From positions 1-64,000 of the forward strand of contig CALCZU010000121.1 in the NCBI GenBank assembly GCA_937903155.1: a stretch of 64,000 bases of DNA, written 5' to 3'. The number at the start of each line of letters is the position of its first letter. Positions within the stretch are counted from its first letter, which is position 1. The position numbers were made by a program, and so were the translations under genes. This DNA comes from an uncultured Bdellovibrionales bacterium. GTDB lineage: Bacteria; Bdellovibrionota; FAC87; UBA2466. The notes beneath the pieces are model-generated. The model had not been told where the DNA came from. It searched no databases and saw nothing but the letters and a program-made list of their open reading frames with translations. Below are positions 58,670 through 64,000 of the stretch, piece by piece.

Positions 58670-59945
58670 CGGTAGCTTTCCTTTTTCCTTGGCCTGTGTA
58701 AGCAGCGTCTTTAAAGATTCCGAGTTCTTTTCCTAACCGCCCACAGGTTTCTAAGACGCAATCGAGTTCTTCATCCGTGTGGGTCGCCATGTAACTTGTT
58801 CTCACAATGGACTCCCCATAACGGACCGCTGGATAAACAGCCGGAGTTGCGAAAATTCCTGCTTCATAAAGCTTTTGCACAAATTGAAACGCCTTCATTT
58901 CGCTTCCAATCAGAAGGGGAACGATTGGGGTCTGAGTCGTGCCAATATTAAAACCGGCGGCTTTAAAGCCTTCATGCATTTTGCGAGTGTTTTTCCACAA
59001 AGCGGCTTGTCTTTCGGGTTCTTTTCTCATCAATTGAAGCGCTTTTAAAACGCCTCCGGTCACAGCCGGAGCTAAGCTCGCCGTAAAAATAAAACAGCGC
59101 GCTTTGTGTTTTAAATAATCGATCACATATCTGGGACCTGCGACAAATCCCCCCATCGAGCCGAGGGATTTTGAGAAAGTTCCCATGACTAAATCGGTCT
59201 CTTGATTGAGTCCGTAATGGTGAACCGCACCTTCCCCATTCTTACCTAAAATTCCGAGCGAGTGCGCTTCATCGACATAAACTCGACAGCCGTACTCTTT
59301 TGCGACTTTCATCATTTCAGGAAGAGCGATAATGTCTCCCGACATACTGAAAACGCCATCGACGATGAGAAGTTTTCCGGACTCTTTCGGAAGTCTTGCT
59401 AAACGGCGTCTCAGAGCTTCCCAGTTGTTATGAGAAAAAGGAATAATTTCGCCCGCCGAAATCCGGCAACCATCTAAGATGCTCGCGTGATTTTCGCGAT
59501 CACATAAAATGGAATCGCCCTCTTCCATCAAAGCATCTAAGGCGCCTTGGTTTGCAAAAAATCCGGTCGAAAATAATAAAACCGATTCTCTTTGTAGAAA
59601 TTTTGCGAGTTCTTCTTCGAGCTCTTCGTGCAACCGGATGTTGCCATTTAAAAATCGCGATCCCGTACAACCTGAACCGTACTTCCGAGTCGCTTCGACG
59701 GCGGCCTCAATCACGCGCTCATCTTGCGCGAGGCCTAAGTAATTATTCGAACCAATCATGATCTTGCGGCGGCCTTCGCAAACGACCTGATTGCCGATGG
59801 TCGATTCAATCGAACGGAAATAAGGATACATTCCTAAGGCACGGACTTGATCGGGCTCATTAAAAGCGGCGCATTTTGAAAAAATATCCTTATGAGCAGA
59901 AACTTCTACCGTTTCCCCATTTGTTGGAATGACTTCCTTATTCAT
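58608..59945 (-). CDS. spt: Alpha-oxoamine synthase, likely serine palmitoyltransferase
   Basis: The 445-residue PLP enzyme belongs to the alpha-oxoamine synthase family. It has 'GSNNYLGLAQDERV', 'GSGCTGSRFLNGNIRLHEELE', 'YVDEAHSLGILGKNGEG' and the PLP lysine in 'GTFSKSLGSMGGFVAGP'. Relatives are KBL, BioF, HemA and SPT. The length, the 'MYPYFRSIES' N-terminal segment and the GNAT neighbour favour SPT, which condenses serine with acyl-CoA to make 3-ketosphinganine. It is divergent from a TetR gene. Confidence 0.85.
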   Translation of the reverse strand: MNKEVIPTNGETVEVSAHKDIFSKCAAFNEPDQVRALGMYPYFRSIESTIGNQVVCEGRRKIMIGSNNYLGLAQDERVIEAAVEATRKYGSGCTGSRFLNGNIRLHEELEEELAKFLQRESVLLFSTGFFANQGALDALMEEGDSILCDRENHASILDGCRISAGEIIPFSHNNWEALRRRLARLPKESGKLLIVDGVFSMSGDIIALPEMMKVAKEYGCRVYVDEAHSLGILGKNGEGAVHHYGLNQETDLVMGTFSKSLGSMGGFVAGPRYVIDYLKHKARCFIFTASLAPAVTGGVLKALQLMRKEPERQAALWKNTRKMHEGFKAAGFNIGTTQTPIVPLLIGSEMKAFQFVQKLYEAGIFATPAVYPAVRYGESIVRTSYMATHTDEELDCVLETCGRLGKELGIFKDAAYTGQGKRKATGGYDLKLQDESGTETLRENA

Positions 59946-60031
59946 CTCGAACTGACTCGACTTTCTTCGGCTGACCCGAAATAGGCATTGGTTCGCATTA
60001 TAAAAAACCGCTAATAAATCAGCAAGTTATT

Positions 60032-60059
60032 AACGGCGTTCGTTAAATGAACGGCGTTC
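60032..60059. promoter_or_regulatory. Candidate TetR operator in the divergent spt/tetR region
   Basis: AACGGCGTTC occurs twice (60032-60041 and 60050-60059), 18 bp apart, and each copy is nearly palindromic (AACG-G-CGTT). TTAACG and CGTTAA also flank the first copy. The site lies 86 nt ahead of spt and 111 nt ahead of tetR. Confidence 0.55.
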
Positions 60060-60169
60060 ACTGTTCCAAATTTCAGAGTTAAGTGCTGTCTAATGTTTGA
60101 AATTCCCATGGTGCCTGTTAAGGTGACGCGAAGCAGACATAACATATTTGAATAGAGGGATCTAGAGGC

Positions 60170-60880
60170 ATGGGCGTAAAAGAAAGAAAAGAACGCGAGA
60201 AGGCCCAACGTTCTAATAATATTCTAGAAGCCGCTCGTTCCATCTTTGAATCCAAAGGATTTTTAAACACGACCTTACAGGACGTCGCCCAGGAAGCAGA
60301 AATCAGCGTGGGGCTCATTTATCGCTACTTTCAATCTAAAGAGGATATCTTTGCGTCCTTAGCTTTAAAGGGTGCTGAGAAATTTGATAGCGATCTGAAT
60401 GCAGTATTAAAGAAACATCGCTCGAGCCGAAAAAAATCGGCTGTCTCCGAAGTCCTTTATCAAATCGTACTCCTCTTTTTTGATTTTTACGGACCTTATG
60501 GCGAGTACTTCGACATGCTTCATTACTCCTACAAAGGGATGAAGAAAATTCAGATCCACTCCTCTACTTTGACGAGACTGATGAGCATTACCTTAAACAG
60601 TATCGATAAGCTGACTCGGTTTATTGTGGAAAGCCCGGATTTTAGGGCGCAAGAAGAAGACGATGCTCTAAGAGTCGTTTTCATTCTCTGGGCAACTTTG
60701 CTAGGATGCCACAAATTGTTCGACAATTCCGGAAGAGGACAGTTATTCGCGTTTAATCGTGATGAATTCATCCGACAAATGATTGAACAAGTTTTAAACG
60801 GTATTTCCACAGGAGCTTCGACTCATGAATTGCAACTTCCGAAACTTAAAGTCGCCCTCGCGGACAAACGTCCTCATTAG
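60170..60880 (+). CDS. TetR-family transcriptional regulator
   Basis: The 236-residue protein has a typical N-terminal TetR helix-turn-helix ('ILEAARSIFESKGFLNTTLQDVAQEAEISVGLIYRYFQSKEDIFASLA'-type pattern) and a helical ligand-binding C-terminus. Such regulators often control lipid genes; its divergent position suggests that it controls spt and the GNAT gene. The 3' end overlaps the GDPD lipoprotein gene by 56 nt. Confidence 0.93.
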   Translation: MGVKERKEREKAQRSNNILEAARSIFESKGFLNTTLQDVAQEAEISVGLIYRYFQSKEDIFASLALKGAEKFDSDLNAVLKKHRSSRKKSAVSEVLYQIVLLFFDFYGPYGEYFDMLHYSYKGMKKIQIHSSTLTRLMSITLNSIDKLTRFIVESPDFRAQEEDDALRVVFILWATLLGCHKLFDNSGRGQLFAFNRDEFIRQMIEQVLNGISTGASTHELQLPKLKVALADKRPH

Positions 60881-61745
60881 TTTTAGCCTTGTTTTGATCT
60901 CTGCTTGCTCGACATCGCCTGTAAAGAGGCTCGATGCTTCGAAACGTGTCGCCATCCACGGCCATCGCGGAACTAGAGGGACGGCGCCTGAGAATACGAT
61001 TCCAGCTTTTAAAGAAGCGTTGACCATTCCAGTCGATGCGCTGGAACTGGATACGGTGATGAGTAAGGACGGCGTCGTCATCGTGAGTCACGACCCTTTC
61101 ATCGATGGAACACTTTGCAAAGATTCCAAGGGGCGTAATCTTAAAAAGCCACTCGCCATCAAAACCCTCACTGCAAAATCAATTCAACAATACGATTGCG
61201 GTTCCATTGCAAATGAGAAGTTTCCGGAACAAAAATTAGTTCCGAAAACGCCAAAGCCGACACTGAGTCAGGTCATCGAACTCGTCGTGCAAAAATCTCC
61301 TTTGATGGATATGAATATTGAAACGAAAATGAGTGCTGAAGAGACCGCGCTGAATCCCGATCCCAAAGAGTTCGCTTCAAAAATCGTCTCGCTCCTACGC
61401 AAATACCACAGAGTCGAAAAAACCATTCTGCAAAGTTTCGATTTTAGAACGTTAAATGAAGCACACGCGTTGGAACCCGGACTTCGGATTTCCGCGCTCG
61501 TAGATAAGAATCCAAACTTTTGCGAACTCGCACTCCAGATAGGCGCATCCATCGCGTCTCCCGAGTTTAGTCTTGTCACCGAAGACCGGGTGCGAAAATG
61601 TCATGAACTGAAAATCCAAGTGGCTCCCTGGACGGTGAATCAGGAGGAAGACTGGGCGAAACTCATCGCGATGGGGGTCGATGCGATTATTACAGACTAT
61701 CCTAAAAAACTTCGGACTTACGTCGCTGAGAAGGTGAAGCCGTGA
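60825..61745 (+). CDS. Glycerophosphodiester phosphodiesterase lipoprotein
   Basis: The 306-residue protein has a lipoprotein signal with lipobox LISAC ('FSLVLISACSTSP') and a GDPD TIM barrel. The active-site His pair is in 'HGHRGTRGTAPENTIPAF' and 'VIVSHDPFIDGTLC', with the Glu/Asp pair in 'ALELDTVMSKDG'. It hydrolyses glycerophosphodiesters in the periplasm, or related sphingolipid head groups. It overlaps tetR by 56 nt and the HAD gene by 4 nt. Confidence 0.9.
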   Translation: MNCNFRNLKSPSRTNVLISFSLVLISACSTSPVKRLDASKRVAIHGHRGTRGTAPENTIPAFKEALTIPVDALELDTVMSKDGVVIVSHDPFIDGTLCKDSKGRNLKKPLAIKTLTAKSIQQYDCGSIANEKFPEQKLVPKTPKPTLSQVIELVVQKSPLMDMNIETKMSAEETALNPDPKEFASKIVSLLRKYHRVEKTILQSFDFRTLNEAHALEPGLRISALVDKNPNFCELALQIGASIASPEFSLVTEDRVRKCHELKIQVAPWTVNQEEDWAKLIAMGVDAIITDYPKKLRTYVAEKVKP

Positions 61746-62515
61746 ATTTTCCAGGTCTTCCCAAAGAGTCGATTCGCGGCGTTTTTTCGGATTTTGATGA
61801 CACGATGACCGAGGGTTCGCTTCTCCATCATACGACTTTAAAAGCCGTCGAGCGTTTGAAAGCGGCAAATTATTTTGTCACGGTTGTCTCGGGAAGGCCC
61901 GCCGGTTGGGCTGATGCCTTTATACGGATTTTTCCGATAGACGCGATGGTGTTTGAAAACGGAGCGGGAGTTCTGTGGAAAAAGAACGGGAAGATCGTCA
62001 CTGAGATTCTGGCAGAGTCTAAAGATCTTGCGGCACAGAAAAAGCGATTGGAGGAGATCTTTCAAACTTTAAAAAAGAAGATTCCGCATCTTAAGCTCGC
62101 AACCGATCAGCCTTACCGCTTATTCGATTACGCCATCGATTTTATCGAAGAGGCGCCGCATCTTTCGCAAGAAGAACTCAAAATAGTTCTAGAGACTCTT
62201 TCAACGTATCCCGATATCACTCACAAGTTGAGTTCCATTCACGTGAACTATTGGTGTGGTAAACAAACGAAAACGACCGCGTGCGAATGGATTTTAAAAC
62301 ATTTTAAGAGTGAAGGACTCTCGAAAGAAAACGTCATTTACTGCGGTGACTCACCGAATGATGAACCGCTTTTTGAATTTTTCACTCAAACAGTGGGCGT
62401 TGCGAACATCCAAAAGTATCTTTCTTCGCTCAAAGCAAAACCCCGCTTTGTCACGACAGAAGCGGGAGGTAGAGGTTTTCAACAGGTTGTGGATTATTTA
62501 TTGTTAAAAGGATAA
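61742..62515 (+). CDS. HAD-superfamily phosphatase, subclass IIB-like
   Basis: The 257-residue protein has the HAD motifs: 'FSDFDDTMTEGS' (nucleophile Asp), 'TVVSGRPAGW' and 'YCGDSPNDEPLFEFF'. The Cof-type cap lies between. The GTG start at 61742 overlaps the GDPD stop. Members dephosphorylate sugar phosphates such as sucrose- or mannosylglycerate-phosphate; the substrate here is not known. Confidence 0.85.
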   Translation: MNFPGLPKESIRGVFSDFDDTMTEGSLLHHTTLKAVERLKAANYFVTVVSGRPAGWADAFIRIFPIDAMVFENGAGVLWKKNGKIVTEILAESKDLAAQKKRLEEIFQTLKKKIPHLKLATDQPYRLFDYAIDFIEEAPHLSQEELKIVLETLSTYPDITHKLSSIHVNYWCGKQTKTTACEWILKHFKSEGLSKENVIYCGDSPNDEPLFEFFTQTVGVANIQKYLSSLKAKPRFVTTEAGGRGFQQVVDYLLLKG

Positions 62516-62574
62516 AAAAAAATTGTAATCCGCGCTTGTGTTCCGATCTTTAAGTTGCTAATTTACCTACAGAT

Positions 62575-62624
62575 TTATCTCGTTCATGGGGGGCTTGTTA
62601 ATTTTTAACCGGCTAGCGAGATAA
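62575..62624. other. Nested hairpin between the HAD and unknown genes
   Basis: TTATCTCG (62575-62582) pairs with CGAGATAA (62617-62624), and GTTAA-TTT-TTAAC (62597-62609) folds inside. It could be the HAD-gene terminator or a 5' regulatory structure of the next gene. Confidence 0.4.
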
Positions 62625-62655
62625 GTTATAAAACTTTCAAAAATTAAAGAGAATT

Positions 62656-63321
62656 ATGCAACAAGGTACAGGCACCAAGGAGTCAGTCAATATGAAGCTT
62701 ATTGCTGGAGGGAACCAGCTTTCGCTCATCCGTGATACGGAAGAAGTCGTGAAGTTTCTGGAGTTCGTTGGGAAGAAGTCTATTTTGGATGAACATGCGG
62801 TGAATTGTAAGCTGACTGCCTGCAACAGTCTTTTCTCCGTCTTAAATGACGATGAAGACAGCATTGAATTTATTCTGGCAAACTTGGATCTCCTATTGAA
62901 CCGATATTTGAATAAAAATAAATCGGTCACGCACAATACTTTAAAAGTCTATAAATCTCGAGTGAAGAGCTGCCTGGAAGATTACAAATCTTGGAGTGCA
63001 GATCCTTTCGTTTGGGAACGCAATCTCACCGAAAAGAAATTAGCCGAGAAAAAAGAATCTCAAAAAGTCAGAAAAGTTTCGAAAACCAAAGAAAAAAAGG
63101 TTGAGATCGCCGAAGAGATGGAAAGCGAAGTGATGAGCGAAAAATCACCCGCCCTTTCCGCAAAAAATCTCCGAGTCAGTTTCCCAATCCGACGCGATCT
63201 CTCGGTGGAAGTCATTCTCCCAAAAGAAGGACTCACGTTAAAGGAACTAAAAAAACTCGGAATGTTCCTATACCCATATTGCAACGACGTGGATTTCAAC
63301 GACTCCCCGTGGATGCAATAA
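62656..63321 (+). CDS. Protein of unknown function with integrase-core-like N-terminus
   Basis: The 221-residue protein has no signal peptide. Residues about 60-115 ('FILANLDLLLNRYLNKNKSVTHNTLKVYKSRV') resemble the SAM-like core-binding domain of tyrosine recombinases, but no catalytic domain follows. A Lys/Glu-rich linker leads to a C-terminal 'VSFPIRRDLSVEVILPKEGLTLKELKKLGMFL' motif, seen in many small phage-type or DNA-binding proteins. Start could be 62656 or 62692. It has no operon partner and precedes the transposase. Confidence 0.5.
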   Translation: MQQGTGTKESVNMKLIAGGNQLSLIRDTEEVVKFLEFVGKKSILDEHAVNCKLTACNSLFSVLNDDEDSIEFILANLDLLLNRYLNKNKSVTHNTLKVYKSRVKSCLEDYKSWSADPFVWERNLTEKKLAEKKESQKVRKVSKTKEKKVEIAEEMESEVMSEKSPALSAKNLRVSFPIRRDLSVEVILPKEGLTLKELKKLGMFLYPYCNDVDFNDSPWMQ

Positions 63322-63604
63322 CGTCCCAATAAAACCAAATCCCCTCGCAAACCGTCGTCGTACTCAATCGGGGACGGAGGTCGACTCGCACAAAACCATT
63401 CAACCCTTCCGCATGCGCTTAAAAAATCTGTCATTCGAGTCCTTTTCTCTCCAAAGAAAACCTTGGAATCGGAAAAAAGCATTTCGCAGGTTTTTTTTCT
63501 TCGAATTTCGAAAAAAAACGGTAACTAATTAAGAGAAGTAGACTAATGAAGGCAAAGCTTCGCCAGCGGGTGAATAAAAAAACAAAAACGGTGAGAAGTT
63601 TTTG
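63322..63604. other. Gap between the unknown gene and the transposase
   Basis: About 280 bases without a supported gene. A T8-C-TTCGAA/TTCGAA-A6 inverted repeat lies at 63491-63518 and could terminate transcription in either direction. No transposon end was recognised. Confidence 0.4.
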
Positions 63605-64000
63605 CTAATCAAAAGCCGAGGCGTGTTCTCGCCGCCATTGTTTAACCACGTCTTCTTGTGCTTCCATCCAAGCAGAAGTGCCAAAGAAGCGTCTTTTTAA
63701 AAAATTACGTTTATGAGATCCGTAATCCTTTAAATATTTTGCAAAAAGAGCACGGTATTTCCTCTGCCTCTCGGTCATGTTTTTCCCTAAAGCGATGTAC
63801 CATGAGGGGAGAACAACATGCTTCATCCATGCTCTGCGTTTTCCGTAGGCATAGAGATTGTGGGTCGAGTAGTAATAGTTTCTCGCATCCCCTACGATAT
63901 TGGCTCTGATTGGGTTCGCGTGGACATAAAAGACGGCGATCATCTCGTGATGTGCGTCACCGAGCACGCATGTATGTGCTCTGTCTTGAGCCACTTTTCC
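63605..64000 (-). CDS. REP-associated (Y1/IS200-like) transposase, C-terminal part
   Basis: The frame runs off the right edge of the window, so only the last about 132 residues are visible. 'EMIAVFYVHANPIRANIVGDARNYYYSTHNLYAYG' and 'SWYIALGKNMTERQRKYRALFAKYL' match the C-terminal half of REP-associated tyrosine transposases (RAYTs). The catalytic HUH motif would lie beyond the edge and cannot be checked; the nucleophilic Tyr is not certain here. RAYTs are single-copy genes that mobilise palindromic repeats. This one may be related to the palindromes in this window. Confidence 0.75.
   Translation of the reverse strand, partial: GKVAQDRAHTCVLGDAHHEMIAVFYVHANPIRANIVGDARNYYYSTHNLYAYGKRRAWMKHVVLPSWYIALGKNMTERQRKYRALFAKYLKDYGSHKRNFLKRRFFGTSAWMEAQEDVVKQWRREHASAFD

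Noticed and set aside
63546..63608. 20-codon basic peptide MKAKLRQRVNKKTKTVRSFC
   Set aside because: Too short, without a strong ribosome-binding site or similarity; probably chance.

Overview
The window looks like chromosomal DNA of a Gram-negative, diderm bacterium of moderate GC (mid-40s percent by eye). It carries outer-membrane machinery (TolC-type channel, RND pump, ExbD), many lipoprotein and Sec signal peptides, a full sigma70-type promoter vocabulary (TTGACA/TATAAT) and a sigma54 activator. The mix of large low-complexity secreted proteins, a serine palmitoyltransferase-type sphingolipid module and a six-domain S1 protein of unusual length suggests a Bdellovibrionota/Oligoflexia-like or other former deltaproteobacterial lineage. 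That placement is inference; no rRNA gene is present to confirm it. No tRNA, CRISPR or prophage was seen.

Layout. 0-6.6 kb: end of exbD, tag, a DoxX protein, a C45-type acyltransferase with a TPR-like tail, and an operon of a membrane protein with tldD-tldE. 6.6-12.4 kb: the conserved ffh-rpsP-khpA-rimM-trmD translation operon behind an attenuator-like hairpin, then ilvE and rsgA. 12.4-26.5 kb: a Kelch/beta-propeller surface protein, an HPPD-like enzyme, rpsA-sppA, mtgA, uvrA, a sigma54 activator followed by an archease-like gene, and a secreted coiled-coil protein. 26.6-32.7 kb: a zinc-ribbon protein and a glycan cluster (glycosyltransferase, PIG-L deacetylase, WbqC, Rossmann enzyme, PseB/CapD-like SDR, methyltransferase) whose last four genes overlap and are probably translationally coupled. 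32.7-35.4 kb: a palindromic element and a large secreted coiled-coil protein. 35.4-40.9 kb: a PTPS-folE pterin pair and the yceD-rpmF-plsX-fabH-fabD-fabG lipid operon, including rpmF with a GTG start.

40.9-49.7 kb is the most unusual stretch: two palindromic repeats, an orphan YcaO-like protein, and a tolC-RND pair without an adaptor gene. The tolC gene contains a 177-bp palindromic element inserted in frame in its signal peptide; removing it restores a textbook signal sequence. 49.7-54.4 kb: a GT-C/TPR membrane protein, a GT9 transferase, a double AHSA1 protein and an ArsR repressor with an operator. 54.5-60 kb: a repeat-rich secreted protein, an M15 peptidase, and a GNAT/serine palmitoyltransferase pair that looks like a bacterial ceramide-synthesis module. 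60-64 kb: TetR regulator, GDPD lipoprotein, HAD phosphatase, an unknown protein, and the C-terminal part of a REP-associated (Y1/IS200-like) transposase at the window edge.

The strongest candidate for something undescribed is the set of palindromic elements at 32.8, 41.0, 42.9 and 45.2 kb: long inverted repeats, at least three of whose arms fold into their own small hairpins, one inserted in frame into a protein gene and one overlapping the end of a gene. A RAYT-type transposase in the same window is a possible mobiliser.
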